From assembly GCF_020852195.1 (NCBI RefSeq), contig NZ_JADZBI010000236.1, positions 1 to 39,354 of the forward strand: a stretch of DNA of 39,354 bases. The letters run 5' to 3'. Shown here in pieces: positions 1 to 9,046 of the stretch (position 1 is the first letter of the stretch; each line of letters starts with the position of its first letter). Below the pieces are notes generated by a model. It ran no database searches. It was not told the DNA's origin and worked only from the letters and a program-made list of their open reading frames with translations. Position numbers and translations under genes: made by a program. This DNA comes from Hyphomicrobium sp. (GTDB lineage Bacteria; Pseudomonadota; Alphaproteobacteria; Rhizobiales; Hyphomicrobiaceae).

Positions 1-158
1 AGAGTTCGATCCCGCCGGATCGAGTCGTGGAAAACTCTTCGGAAATCCCGCATCCGCCCTTTGCCAAGCCGATATTGGGACAACGCGTCGAATCATGCGC
101 CCGTTCGGGATCTCGTGATCGCGCGCCCGCCACGTCGCAGCGCTCAGGAAGGATCCGG

Positions 159-1406
159 ATGAGCGATATCAAGCTGAGCATCTGCATTCCAACCTACAAC
201 CGCGCGAAGTTCCTTCAGAAGACCCTTGCCCACTGCAAGAACGATCTGAATTTTCCGTTTCCGTACGAGATCGTCATCTCGGACAATGCTTCGACGGACA
301 ACACGCAGGAAGTTGCCGAGGACTTCGTCACGCAGGGTCTGCCCATCCGCTACTACAAGCGCGAGACGAACGGCGGCCCCTGGCCCAACCTGGGGTGCGC
401 CTTCCTGCGCGCCAAAGGGGCGTACTCGATCTATCTCGCCGATGACGACCTGCTGGTGCCCGAAGGCATCGGTGCTGCCATGGCGTATCTCGAGCAGAAT
501 CCCGATGTGTCCGCCTGCTTCACGCCCTGGTTCCTGCACGACGAGGTCGCGGGCCGGGACAGCGGGCAGTTCTACCGGGTGGACAGCGACACAAAGTTCG
601 CGCGCCGGGACTTCGCGGATGTCTTCACCTTCATCTTCGAGAGGCACGTCTTTCCGGAGCATGCGATCTTCAAGACCGAGACATTGCGATCGGCCTACGT
701 GCCGCGCGACTTCTGCTACTGGCCGTTCTGCTATCTGGCCCACTTCCTGGACATGGGGGCGGTGGCCTTCCTGCAGCGCCCGTTCTACCGCTTCGTGACG
801 CGATCCAAGGTCGCCCATGAGCGTCCGCACGCCGGCCACGAGGAGGCGATGAATGCGTGGGACCGCTATCGGGGCGGGCTCGAGTATTTTCTCTATGTCG
901 GCGCCAAGCGCGGGCGGATCGGCACGGCGCCCGCGCAGCGCCAGAAATACGAAGAGATGTGCAAGATCTTCACGCTGAACCGCATGGTCGTCGCGCTGCG
1001 CTTGTGGGTTGCGCGGAAGGATTTCGTCAAAGCCTACGAGCTCTATGTGCGCCTCATGCTCGGCGGCTTCTCCAACCACGAGGAGGTCAAGAAGGTCCGG
1101 GAGTCGTTGACGCTGATGGCGGCGGTGCAGACGCTCGCCCAGCAGATCAACGCCGTCGCGGGCGTGAGCCGGGTCATTCTGAGCAACGTTGCCGACGTGC
1201 CTTCGCTGGCCAGCCTGCTCTACGAACTGGGACTCGATCGCAAGATCGAGGTTGCGGGGGAGCCCAAGGAGCACGCGCCCGATCTCCTGGATCGGACGGT
1301 CGTTTTCACGGCGCAGGCCGCCGACCGCGGGAAGTTCATTGCTCTGGGCTACGCGCCCAATCTCGTCTTCAGCGAGAGCGATCTCACGGATGGGATCCTG
1401 GTGTAG
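159..1406 (+). CDS. Family 2 (GT-A) glycosyltransferase with extra C-terminal domain
   Basis: The product (415 residues) is predicted to transfer a sugar from a nucleotide donor to a surface glycan at the cytoplasmic face of the membrane. The N-terminus has the GT2 signature: beta-strand plus CIPTYNRAKFL near residues 9-19, SDNASTDNT at about 41-49, and the metal/nucleotide-binding DDD at 95-97. ATG 159 is chosen because it has an AGGAAGGA Shine-Dalgarno and begins right at the GT-A fold. An in-frame ATG at 27 would add 44 residues without GT2 character. The last 75 or so residues form a separate alpha/beta segment, perhaps a degenerate Rossmann-like domain. A convergent FkbM-type methyltransferase ends 9 bases downstream. 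Acceptor and sugar cannot be read from the sequence. Bases 1-158 hold no other gene that I can support. Confidence 0.88.
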   Translation: MSDIKLSICIPTYNRAKFLQKTLAHCKNDLNFPFPYEIVISDNASTDNTQEVAEDFVTQGLPIRYYKRETNGGPWPNLGCAFLRAKGAYSIYLADDDLLVPEGIGAAMAYLEQNPDVSACFTPWFLHDEVAGRDSGQFYRVDSDTKFARRDFADVFTFIFERHVFPEHAIFKTETLRSAYVPRDFCYWPFCYLAHFLDMGAVAFLQRPFYRFVTRSKVAHERPHAGHEEAMNAWDRYRGGLEYFLYVGAKRGRIGTAPAQRQKYEEMCKIFTLNRMVVALRLWVARKDFVKAYELYVRLMLGGFSNHEEVKKVRESLTLMAAVQTLAQQINAVAGVSRVILSNVADVPSLASLLYELGLDRKIEVAGEPKEHAPDLLDRTVVFTAQAADRGKFIALGYAPNLVFSESDLTDGILV

Positions 1407-1415
1407 GGCGCGCGT

Positions 1416-2495
1416 TTACTCGACCCAGCCGTAGAGCACCGTTTCCATGAGCTGGGGTGAGTGGTGGCGAAGCGCGAAGCGGTACTCGGGCACCAGATCG
1501 CGGATGAAGGCCGTGATCTCCAGCAGATCCGACGGATAGTGATAGACGCAGACGGCGAGCTTGGGCTTGAAGCGGGAGATGGTCGCGGCTGCTCCCTTCA
1601 AGAGCGCCAGCTCCATGCCTTCGACGTCGGCCTTTATGAAGGTGACCTTGGCACCGGCAAGATGGGTGTCGAGTGTGCCGGTGGCGGTGTTGCCGCTGTC
1701 CGACTGGGCAAGGGCCATGCTTTGTAGCTGGCCACTTGCGGACGCGGATGCCATGCGCGCGGGCGCGTCCGATAGTCCCAGGTTGTTGAGCTCGATTGCA
1801 TCGGCGTCGAAGGCCCATTCCGCGGCGAGCCGTTCCACGCGTGTCTTGAGGGCGGCGAACTGGCGGTCGGCCGGCTCGAAGCCATGGATTTTCGTGAAGA
1901 CGCCGGCGTTGGCCCAGATGAATCGCTCGATGCTGTCTCCGACATAGGCGCCGGCATCGACGTAGGTCTCCTTCTCGCTGCCGGCGAAGCGGGGAAGGCA
2001 GAAGTATTGATCCCGCTCCCAGATGCTCTCCAGATGACGGCAGTCGCCCGTCAGCATGGCCATCAGCACGCCGCGCAGCGTGTCCTTGGAGCGGGGGTCG
2101 GCGAGCAGGTGGTCGTGAATGTGCAGGAAGCTGTCGAAATTCGTGGCCGCGAAGTACGCATCGAGCGAGCATCCGGCCGCGCCGTGCGCTTCAAGGATCG
2201 CTTCCACGGGACGGATGGCGTGGCGCGCGGTGATGAAGACCAGATCGGGTGCGAGATTCGGCAGGTCCGTTGAGGCATGCACCGTCGTGCCGAGGAAAAC
2301 CGAGCCGTGCCGTTCCGGGTTGCCATCGAAGCAGGCCACCGGCTCGATGCCATTTTGCCTGAGCCAGCGGACCGCCCACGCGCCGACGAAGCCGGCGCCA
2401 TAGAGCGCGATCCTGCCGCCTGGCGCGAGCGGATCAGCGGGAAGACGCCCGATCACACGATCGCGTTCCCGCGACAGGGCATCGAGGGAGGTCAT
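1416..2495 (-). CDS. FkbM-family methyltransferase with N-terminal Rossmann-like domain (first of pair)
   Basis: This 359-residue protein looks like a SAM-dependent O-methyltransferase of the FkbM family. Residues 29-60 form a nucleotide-binding-type segment (LYGAGFVG at 31-38, then CFDGNP). The methyltransferase half carries the SAM-binding loop YVDAGAYVGD at about 178-187, GFEPAD at 205-210, and an ADVEGME motif near residue 285, typical of FkbM proteins. The start is ATG at 2493-2495, which overlaps the TGA of the upstream gene (ATGA), so translation is probably coupled. A longer in-frame start at 2549 would lie inside the upstream gene and is less likely. The family often methylates sugar hydroxyls of glycans or polyketides. 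With glycosyltransferases on both sides, methylation of a surface glycan is the simplest inference. Confidence 0.85.
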   Translation of the reverse strand: MTSLDALSRERDRVIGRLPADPLAPGGRIALYGAGFVGAWAVRWLRQNGIEPVACFDGNPERHGSVFLGTTVHASTDLPNLAPDLVFITARHAIRPVEAILEAHGAAGCSLDAYFAATNFDSFLHIHDHLLADPRSKDTLRGVLMAMLTGDCRHLESIWERDQYFCLPRFAGSEKETYVDAGAYVGDSIERFIWANAGVFTKIHGFEPADRQFAALKTRVERLAAEWAFDADAIELNNLGLSDAPARMASASASGQLQSMALAQSDSGNTATGTLDTHLAGAKVTFIKADVEGMELALLKGAAATISRFKPKLAVCVYHYPSDLLEITAFIRDLVPEYRFALRHHSPQLMETVLYGWVE

Positions 2496-3733
2496 GTCCG
2501 TCCTTCCCGTTCGGTGGGAATGGCGTAGACGACGGCGCCGGTTCCGCACCAGCCGTGCAGCCGCATCAGGAACCGGTAGTTGGGCAGATGCTGCATAAGG
2601 ACGTGCGGCGTGCGCCAGATACCGTCGTCGTTGTGATAGATGGTGGCGGCAACGATTGGGCGGTGCGTCCTGATGGTGCCGAGAGCGCCCTGAAGCGCCG
2701 AAAGCTCGCCCCCTTCGAGATGCAGCTTCACGAAGCTCGGCGACAGGCCGAGCGAGTCGATCGTGTGCGTGTGCAGTCTCGACTGTCCCGTTGCGGACAA
2801 TTGCGACGCGTAGCCGAGACCGCCGTGGAAGCTCTGCTCTCGCTCCGCCGCATCGAGCGCGTGCGGCAGGAGCGTGATGCGTGTGGCTGTTGCCGGATCG
2901 AGAGTGCCCAGGAGCTGCTCAAATATAAGTCGGCTTTGCTCATCCGGCTCTATCGCCACGACGGAGGAGAAGCGACCTGCGGTGCGCCCGATGAAGGTCT
3001 GCGTGACGCTGCCGTGATGGGCGCCGCCGTCGAGGAAGACCTCGTCGGAGCCAAGAGACGCCGTGACCTCGGGAATAAAGAAGCGATCATGGAGCGTGAC
3101 CGGCGCACCCTCGAAGCTCCATTCCTCGCGCGGACGGCGCCACGCCAGGAACTGGAGATGATGGGCGCGCGAGACGTCGTCATCCCATGTACGCAGGACA
3201 TCGATGGTGCGTTCGAAGCTTTCTGCGTCCAAGGGCTCTGCGAACCAGCCGTTCGAAAGCGGGTGCCTGTCGCGAAAGCTCTCGGCGAGGTCGTAGAAGG
3301 GGACCACGTCGGCCCAGCCGGACGCATGGAGAGCGGCTTCGAGCGGCACGAACGGCGCGGTCGTCACGCTGACGGCAAGCAGCGCCTTGCTCTTCAACGT
3401 GCCGGGAACGTCCTCCGGTGCGTACAGGGGTGTTCCGGACCAGACCGGGTCGGTGCGCAGGCGATCGGCATGCCTGTCGACGACGAATGCGAGGTCGAGA
3501 TCGACGGCCTCGAGGTAGTCGCGGGCGAGGCGGCCCATGTTGCCGCCCCCGTAGAGGCCGAGCGGCGTTTTGGGCAGGCGAGGTGCGAAACGGCAGAGGC
3601 CGCCGTTCAGCTCGCGCAACAGGTGCTCGGTCCCGTGCGCGTCTGGGAGATCGTTGAAATGCCTGGACGCGTGGCGCGCGGAACCCGCCGGGCCTGGGCC
3701 GACCGCCGTGGCCGAGAGGGCTCCTGCAAGCAT
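2492..3733 (-). CDS. FkbM-family methyltransferase with N-terminal Rossmann-like domain (second of pair)
   Basis: This 413-residue protein shares its two-domain plan with the next gene on the same strand. An N-terminal dinucleotide-fold-like motif (LYGGGNMG at about 60-67, VVDRHAD at 84-90) is followed by an FkbM methyltransferase domain with FLDGGAHHGS at 233-242, AIEPDE at 260-265 and FVKLHLEGGE at 334-343. The last matches the usual K-D/H-x-E-G-x-E stretch, with HLEGG replacing the more common DVEGA. It is the first gene of a two-gene minus-strand operon and overlaps its partner by four bases. The first 25 or so residues are Ala/Gly/Pro-rich with no strong ribosome site, so the true start may lie further in. 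It diverges from the epimerase operon across about 118 bases. Confidence 0.83.
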   Translation of the reverse strand: MLAGALSATAVGPGPAGSARHASRHFNDLPDAHGTEHLLRELNGGLCRFAPRLPKTPLGLYGGGNMGRLARDYLEAVDLDLAFVVDRHADRLRTDPVWSGTPLYAPEDVPGTLKSKALLAVSVTTAPFVPLEAALHASGWADVVPFYDLAESFRDRHPLSNGWFAEPLDAESFERTIDVLRTWDDDVSRAHHLQFLAWRRPREEWSFEGAPVTLHDRFFIPEVTASLGSDEVFLDGGAHHGSVTQTFIGRTAGRFSSVVAIEPDEQSRLIFEQLLGTLDPATATRITLLPHALDAAEREQSFHGGLGYASQLSATGQSRLHTHTIDSLGLSPSFVKLHLEGGELSALQGALGTIRTHRPIVAATIYHNDDGIWRTPHVLMQHLPNYRFLMRLHGWCGTGAVVYAIPTEREGRT

Positions 3734-3851
3734 GCCGCGTCAGTCCTGTCTTCGTTGCTATGCTCGGCGGTACGCACGGAACTGATTCGGAGATGGTTCC
3801 GCTGCTCACGGTCTCGTGCCCTACCAGACGCAGGCTTTCGCGGACCTTACC

Positions 3852-4712
3852 ATGAGCGTTGTGCTTCTGACCGGCGGCAGCGGTTTCGTCGGTCGGCAAA
3901 TTCACAAGCATCTCGCGGCCCGGGGGCACGAGGTCCGCCTCGCGCTGCGCCCCGGCGCACAGGCTCGCCTTGCGGCAGGGGCGGTTGTGGACGCCATTGT
4001 GGAAACCGACGACCTGTTCGCCGAGACGCCGGACTGGTGGGCGGAGGCGTGCTCCGGTGTCGACGCGGTGATCCATGCCGCTTGGTATGTGGAGCCCGGC
4101 CGCTACCTCGATTCGCCGGAGAATGCGCGCTGCGTTGCCGGAAGCTTTGCGCTCGCGCAAGGCGCGCGCGAAGCGGGTGTCGGGCATTTCATCGGCATCG
4201 GGACCTGCTTCGAATACCGCTTGCCGTCCCGGCACCTCGACGTCGACGCGCCGCTCGGCCCTGCGACTCTCTACGCCGCCTCTAAGGTCGCGCTCTATCA
4301 CATGCTTGCCGCGTGGCATGCGAAGCAGGGCGGCGTCTTCTCCTGGTGCCGCATCTTCTATCTGTTCGGCGAGGGCGAGCATCCCAACAGGCTCGTGCCC
4401 TATCTGCGCGGGTGCCTCGAGGCAGGAGAAACCGCAAGGCTTTCAGCGGGAACGCAACTGCGGGACTTCCTCGACGTGGCCGAGGCCGGGGCGATGATCG
4501 CCGATGTGATCGACACCGGTCAGCCTGGCGCAATCAACGTTTGCTCAGGTGAGGAGATAACGATTCGTGCGTTTGCGGAGCGGATTGCCGACGGCTATGG
4601 CAGACGGGATCTGTTGGAGTTCGGTGCGGCGCAGGTGCATCCGTCCGACCCTTCGTCCGTCGTAGGTATCTGCAACGCCATCAGAAGCGGGCACGCCCGG
4701 AGACAGGGATGA
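3852..4712 (+). CDS. NAD-dependent epimerase/dehydratase (extended SDR)
   Basis: A 286-residue extended short-chain dehydrogenase of the nucleotide-sugar epimerase/dehydratase type. It begins with the Rossmann strand and TGGSGFVG (residues 7-14). A GTCFEY stretch at 117-122 sits where these enzymes place their catalytic Ser/Thr, and the catalytic pair is Y141-x3-K145 (YAASK). ATG 3852 is chosen because it lies immediately before the Rossmann strand; the in-frame ATG at 3816 adds 12 residues of no clear role. The stop overlaps the start of the radical SAM gene as ATGA, so the two are probably co-translated. It likely makes or modifies a nucleotide sugar used by the neighbouring glycosyltransferases. 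The exact reaction cannot be assigned. Confidence 0.87.
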   Translation: MSVVLLTGGSGFVGRQIHKHLAARGHEVRLALRPGAQARLAAGAVVDAIVETDDLFAETPDWWAEACSGVDAVIHAAWYVEPGRYLDSPENARCVAGSFALAQGAREAGVGHFIGIGTCFEYRLPSRHLDVDAPLGPATLYAASKVALYHMLAAWHAKQGGVFSWCRIFYLFGEGEHPNRLVPYLRGCLEAGETARLSAGTQLRDFLDVAEAGAMIADVIDTGQPGAINVCSGEEITIRAFAERIADGYGRRDLLEFGAAQVHPSDPSSVVGICNAIRSGHARRQG

Positions 4713-5785
4713 AGGCCAAGCTCAAGCCTCGGATCAATCTCGAGGACCGCACGCCGCTCGAGACGGTGATCCCGATCTCAACGCCCTTCATCGTGTTCGT
4801 GGACCCCGCAAGCTCGTGCAACTTCAAGTGCTCGTTCTGCCCCACCGGCCACCGGGCCATGATCGCGGAGACCGGGCGCTATCAGGGCGCGATGAAGTTC
4901 GAGATCTTCCAGAAGGTCATCGACGACCTCGGGGCGTTCGACAAGCCGCTCAAGGTGCTGCGGCTCTACAAGGACGGCGAGCCGTTCCTGAATAAGCGCC
5001 TCGCCGACATGATCGCGTATGCGAAACAGAGCGGTTTCTGCGACTACATCGATACGACGACGAACGGCACCTTCATCACGCCCGAGCGCATGGGACCGGT
5101 GATCGAGGCCGGTCTGGACAAGATCAACATCTCCGTCGACGGTATGACGCAGGAGCAGTATCTCCGCTTCACCGGATTCAAGTTCGATTTCGACAAGCTG
5201 GTCGAGAACGTGAAGTGGCTCTATGAGAACAAGGGCGACCTCGAGATCTCGATCAAGATCCCAGGTGAGCTAATCACGGATGCGCAGCGCCAGGAGTTCC
5301 TGGATACGTTCGGCGACCATTGCGACCGCATCTTCATCGAGAACTTCGCGCCCTGCTGGCCGGAGTTCGACATCGAGAAGCACACCGGCGTCAAGATCCA
5401 GACGGGCATCTATCAGCAGGAGATCGGCACCACCGATACGTGCCCATACATCTTCTACAGCTACTCGGTGAACGCCGACGGTCTCGTCAGCTCGTGCTTC
5501 CTCGACTGGGGCCGCAAGCTCATAGTTGGTGACGTGCGCCAGCAGTCGATGGAGGAGATCTGGAACTCGGACAAGATGAACGCGCTGCGCCTTCAGCATC
5601 TCGAGGGCCGGCGCTGCGAGAACGGCACCTGCAGCAATTGCGGTCAGCTCACCCATTGTCTGCCTGACAACATCGACGCGTTCCGCCCGATGCTGCTCGA
5701 AAGGTTCCGTAAGCTGGTTCCAACCGATCCCAATGTGCCGGCTCCGGGCGGCAGGAGAGTTCCCCGTCCCATTGCTGCAGAATGA
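4709..5785 (+). CDS. Radical SAM protein with SPASM-like C-terminal cysteine cluster
   Basis: A 358-residue radical SAM enzyme. The [4Fe-4S] motif CxxxCxxC is at C37, C41 and C44 (SSCNFKCSFC). A glycine-rich turn with LYKDGEPFLN follows at about 87-95. The C-terminal part has C245, C263, C303, C308, C311 and C317, which resembles the SPASM/twitch auxiliary cluster region of the MoaA/NifB/PqqE group. It is held by ATGA overlaps between an epimerase upstream and a glycosyltransferase downstream. Family members modify peptides, sugars or cofactors by radical chemistry. In this setting a radical epimerisation, dehydration or amino-sugar step on a glycan precursor is plausible, but no small precursor-peptide gene was seen beside it. 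The substrate is unknown. Confidence 0.87.
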   Translation: MKAKLKPRINLEDRTPLETVIPISTPFIVFVDPASSCNFKCSFCPTGHRAMIAETGRYQGAMKFEIFQKVIDDLGAFDKPLKVLRLYKDGEPFLNKRLADMIAYAKQSGFCDYIDTTTNGTFITPERMGPVIEAGLDKINISVDGMTQEQYLRFTGFKFDFDKLVENVKWLYENKGDLEISIKIPGELITDAQRQEFLDTFGDHCDRIFIENFAPCWPEFDIEKHTGVKIQTGIYQQEIGTTDTCPYIFYSYSVNADGLVSSCFLDWGRKLIVGDVRQQSMEEIWNSDKMNALRLQHLEGRRCENGTCSNCGQLTHCLPDNIDAFRPMLLERFRKLVPTDPNVPAPGGRRVPRPIAAE

Positions 5786-7044
5786 AGATCCTGCACATAG
5801 CGCCTCACCTTGGAGGAGGCGTGGGCAAGGCCCATGCAGCGCTTTGCGCTGCGTCGGGCCCTGAGATCCAGCGGCACTACGTTCTGCTCGAAGCCCCGCG
5901 CGACCTGCGCTTCGCCGAGCAGATGCGGGCGTCCGGCGCGAGCCTGACCATTGCGCCCGACTTTGCGGCCATCGCGCGGCTCGGCTCGGAGGCCGACATC
6001 GTCCAGGTCGAGTGGTGGAACCATCCGCGCATCTATGAATGCCTGTGCCGCGCCAATCTGCCGCCCATGCGCACCGTGTTCTGGTCCCATGTCTCGGGGC
6101 TGCACGCGCCCTACATCCCGACCGGTCTCTTCGCTGCCGCCGATTGCTTCCTCTTGACGTCGGTCTGCTCCCTCGATGCGCCGAACATTGCGGCGTTGTC
6201 CGAGGAGGCAAGGGGCCGCATCGATGTCGCCAACAGCGGCGTCGGTTTCGAGGGGCATGGGCGGGCGTCGCAGGATGGGGCGTCGCCGTTGCCGATCGCC
6301 TATATGGGAACCGTCGATTTCTCGAAGATGAGTCCCCAGGTGTTCGAGGTCATTGATGCCGTCGAGGAGACGGAGTTCACGGTTTCGATCTGGGGTGCGG
6401 TCGATCCGGGCGGCGAGGTAGCGCACCGGGCGGCCGCCATGCGGCTTCCGGAACGCGTGGCCTTCAAGGGGCTTGGCGTCGATCCGCGCGCCATCCTGGC
6501 GGAGGCCGGCATCTTCCTCTACCTGCTCCAGCCGCACCATTTCGGCACCGCGGAGAACGCGCTCGTCGAGGCGATGTCGCTCGGGTGGGCGCCGCTGGTT
6601 TTCGCCAATCCCGCCGAGACGGCTATCGTGCGGCATGGGGAGACGGGTTTCGTCGAGAAGGATGCCGCGGCGGCCTGTCGCCGGCTGGCGTGGATGATGC
6701 GGCATCCCGAGGCTGTGGCCCGGATCGGGCAACAGGCGGCCGCAGAGATCTCCGCCACGCGTACGTCTGAGAGCATGGCGCGCACGCTCCAGAGAGCGTA
6801 CCGGAACGTGCTAGCGCGGGAGAAGCGGCCGACGGATTTCCGGGCGATCCTCGGAGAGACGCCGGCGGATTGGTTCCTCTCCACGCAGTGCCTCAACGCG
6901 CGCGACTACGAGGCCGTGCGCTTCTCCACGAGTGGATCCGCCAGCAAGGGCAGCTTCAGTCATTTCCTGGCGTGCTTCCCAGGCGATCCGTCATTGCTGG
7001 CGCTCCTCGACGCGCAATATGGTCCTGCGCGCGCGAAAGCCTGA
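5782..7044 (+). CDS. GT4-like (GT-B fold) glycosyltransferase
   Basis: A 420-residue protein with the outline of a GT-B glycosyltransferase. The N-terminus MKILHIAPHLGGGVGKAH has the glycine-rich loop of the acceptor domain. The C-terminal half carries the donor-site signature HFGTAENALVEAMSLG at about 253-268 followed by VRHGETGFV, the typical E-x7-E region of family 4 enzymes (E258, E263). It starts by ATGA overlap with the radical SAM gene, closing a three-gene coupled unit. A tail of some 80 residues after the GT-B core is of unknown role. It ends only 9 bases from the stop of the convergent radical SAM gene. Donor and acceptor are unknown; a retaining mechanism would be expected from the family. 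Confidence 0.85.
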   Translation: MKILHIAPHLGGGVGKAHAALCAASGPEIQRHYVLLEAPRDLRFAEQMRASGASLTIAPDFAAIARLGSEADIVQVEWWNHPRIYECLCRANLPPMRTVFWSHVSGLHAPYIPTGLFAAADCFLLTSVCSLDAPNIAALSEEARGRIDVANSGVGFEGHGRASQDGASPLPIAYMGTVDFSKMSPQVFEVIDAVEETEFTVSIWGAVDPGGEVAHRAAAMRLPERVAFKGLGVDPRAILAEAGIFLYLLQPHHFGTAENALVEAMSLGWAPLVFANPAETAIVRHGETGFVEKDAAAACRRLAWMMRHPEAVARIGQQAAAEISATRTSESMARTLQRAYRNVLAREKRPTDFRAILGETPADWFLSTQCLNARDYEAVRFSTSGSASKGSFSHFLACFPGDPSLLALLDAQYGPARAKA

Positions 7045-7053
7045 TCGGCAAGG

Positions 7054-8769
7054 TCAACCAGCGAGCCGGACGGAGTCGCCGGAAGGCGCGGGGGCGAGGG
7101 CGGCCCGCTCAGCCAGGGCGTGGGCGGCCTCGACGGGAAGCGACAGCAGCGCCATGTGGTCCACGCCCATGCGATCGGCGAGCGACCGCCACCAGGCGTC
7201 GCGCTCGAAGATGTGAAGCGCGTTGGCGGCATGGGCGACGGCGCTCTCGTGGTCCCCCAGGGCCGCATAGCAGCGCGACGCATAGAGCTGGCCAAAGGCG
7301 TGATCGGGATACTTCTCGCAGACGTTCTTCATGTACGGCAGGGCCACGTCGTGGCGGCCGATCTTCATGTTGTGGTTCTCGACGAAGTTCACCCTGAGCT
7401 GCGTCTCATAGGCGTAGGCCTCGAGTTTTCTTGGATCGAGGCCGGGCGCGCGGATGACCGTCTTCGTCGCCACGAAGTCGTTGCTGTTGGTGTTCTCGAT
7501 ATAGCCGTTCTCGATGCAGATGTCGTAGAGCCTGCTGCCGAAGATCGGAATGGCGAGATAGACGTGAATCCAGTCGAAGCCGTTCTCGAGCAGCATCTCG
7601 AGCGTCTCCTGACGATGCTCGTCCTGCTCTCCGGGGAGCCCGGCGACGATGAAGACGTGGCTGCGGACCTCGAACTTGCGCAGCGCCTCGACGGCGGGCT
7701 TGATCAGCTTCTTCTTGAGCGGCTTCTTGATGATGTTGTTCAGGACGTGGTCGGAGCCCGATTCGACGGCGAGCGCCACCGCCGACACGCCCGCCCGCGA
7801 GAAGAGCTCGGCCACCTCCTCGTCGATGGCGTAGACGGCGACGCCGTTCGGGAACTCGACGCGGATGCCGAGGTCCGCAAGTGCGCCGAGCAGGCGCTTC
7901 GCCCGGTTCCTGTCCTGGAAGAAATGGTCGTCCTCCAGCATCAGGACCGTCATGCCGAACTCGTCGCGCATGCGCCTCACGTCGGCAACGACCCTGTCGA
8001 TCGACATGAAACGAACGGTGCGGCCATGCAATGACGGGTTCGAGCAGAAGACGCAGAGGAAGGGGCAGCCGCGCGACGTGTGGATCGCCATCTCGCGGCG
8101 CGGCTGGCCGGCGTAGCGCTTGTCGATCGAGCGGTTGTTGTAATGGGAAAGGTCCAGCATGCCGTAGTTCATCGGCGGGATGTCGTCGAGATCGTCGATG
8201 AAGTCGTGGGCCGGCTTCTTGCCCTCGGTTAGCGTCGCACGGCTGATCCAGGCTTTGTGGCCGGCAAGCACGGATTGCCGGTCCGCCGCGTCGATCAGAG
8301 CGACGAGCGGCTTCTCCCCCTCGCCCTTGCAGATCGCATCGAGGGCCGGGCATTTCTCCAGCATCATTGAGAATGCGGCCGACGGCAGTCCGCCGCCGGC
8401 AATCGTCAGTATCGAAGGATCGAAATCCTTGACGACCTGGGCCAAGCTTTGGATGTAGCCGAACGACGAGTTGAAGAGCGCCGATATGCCGACGATGTCG
8501 GGGCGGAACTCGGCAAGCACGGCGCTGAGCTCTTCGGCGAAGATGCGGTTGTGCGCGTCGGCCTGGCGCTCCTCCACGAGACGCTTCAGCGTGATGTTGA
8601 GGTCGACGAGCCGGATCTCCACGGCGGAGCGGCACGCCTTCTTCAGATAGGCCTCCATGGACAGGATGCCGTAGGGAATGGTGAAGGCCGGCAGCACAGC
8701 GGCCCGGCTCTTGTCCAGATAGTCGGCCGCGTTGAAGTAGGGCGGGACGACGAACAGCAGCTTGGTCAT
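7054..8769 (-). CDS. B12-binding-type radical SAM protein with TPR-like tail
   Basis: A 571-residue radical SAM enzyme of the class with an N-terminal cobalamin-binding-like domain. Residues 1-160 have the alternating alpha/beta layout (KLLFVVPPYF, then PDIVGISALFNSS at 90-102, TIAGGGLPSA at 122-131 and CKGEGE at 147-152), but no clear DxHxxG base-off B12 motif is visible, as in many members. The radical SAM motif is C235, C239, C242 (SRGCPFLCVFC). About 80 residues near the C-terminus, after residue 475, read like TPR helices (YASRCYAALGDHESAVAHA). ATG 8769 is preferred over the longer frame from 8988 because the first strand begins there and the extension is low-complexity. Related enzymes carry out methylations and rearrangements in glycan, lipid and natural-product pathways. 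The substrate is unknown. Confidence 0.86.
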   Translation of the reverse strand: MTKLLFVVPPYFNAADYLDKSRAAVLPAFTIPYGILSMEAYLKKACRSAVEIRLVDLNITLKRLVEERQADAHNRIFAEELSAVLAEFRPDIVGISALFNSSFGYIQSLAQVVKDFDPSILTIAGGGLPSAAFSMMLEKCPALDAICKGEGEKPLVALIDAADRQSVLAGHKAWISRATLTEGKKPAHDFIDDLDDIPPMNYGMLDLSHYNNRSIDKRYAGQPRREMAIHTSRGCPFLCVFCSNPSLHGRTVRFMSIDRVVADVRRMRDEFGMTVLMLEDDHFFQDRNRAKRLLGALADLGIRVEFPNGVAVYAIDEEVAELFSRAGVSAVALAVESGSDHVLNNIIKKPLKKKLIKPAVEALRKFEVRSHVFIVAGLPGEQDEHRQETLEMLLENGFDWIHVYLAIPIFGSRLYDICIENGYIENTNSNDFVATKTVIRAPGLDPRKLEAYAYETQLRVNFVENHNMKIGRHDVALPYMKNVCEKYPDHAFGQLYASRCYAALGDHESAVAHAANALHIFERDAWWRSLADRMGVDHMALLSLPVEAAHALAERAALAPAPSGDSVRLAG

Positions 8770-9046
8770 CGGCGGCAAGCCTTTCGGGACAACGGGCAAG
8801 TTCGGCGAAGGGGCCGCAATGTGCCGGAACCCGTGCTTTTCCGCCGGCAGCAGGCTATCGGCGCATGCTTGCGCGAGACTGTCAGAGGTGCGGGAATTGC
8901 TGCGGCTGCAGCGGCGGCGATGCGCCGATGTGCGTCCATGGAAGCAGCCGATCCGGTTGGGCTGGAATGCCGTCGCGGCTGAGTTCACCAGGCCTGATGC
9001 CCTCCGCGATCTGACGATGTGCGTAGATGCAACGCTGCGGCTTTAT

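Noticed and set aside
144-1274. Long minus-strand open frame opposite the GT2 gene
   Set aside because: It is antisense to a gene with clear GT2 motifs and its translation is Arg/His/Gln-rich without any family motif, as expected for high-GC shadow frames.
2555-4285. 576-codon plus-strand open frame
   Set aside because: It runs antisense through the second FkbM gene and into the epimerase in the wrong frame; no domain is recognisable.
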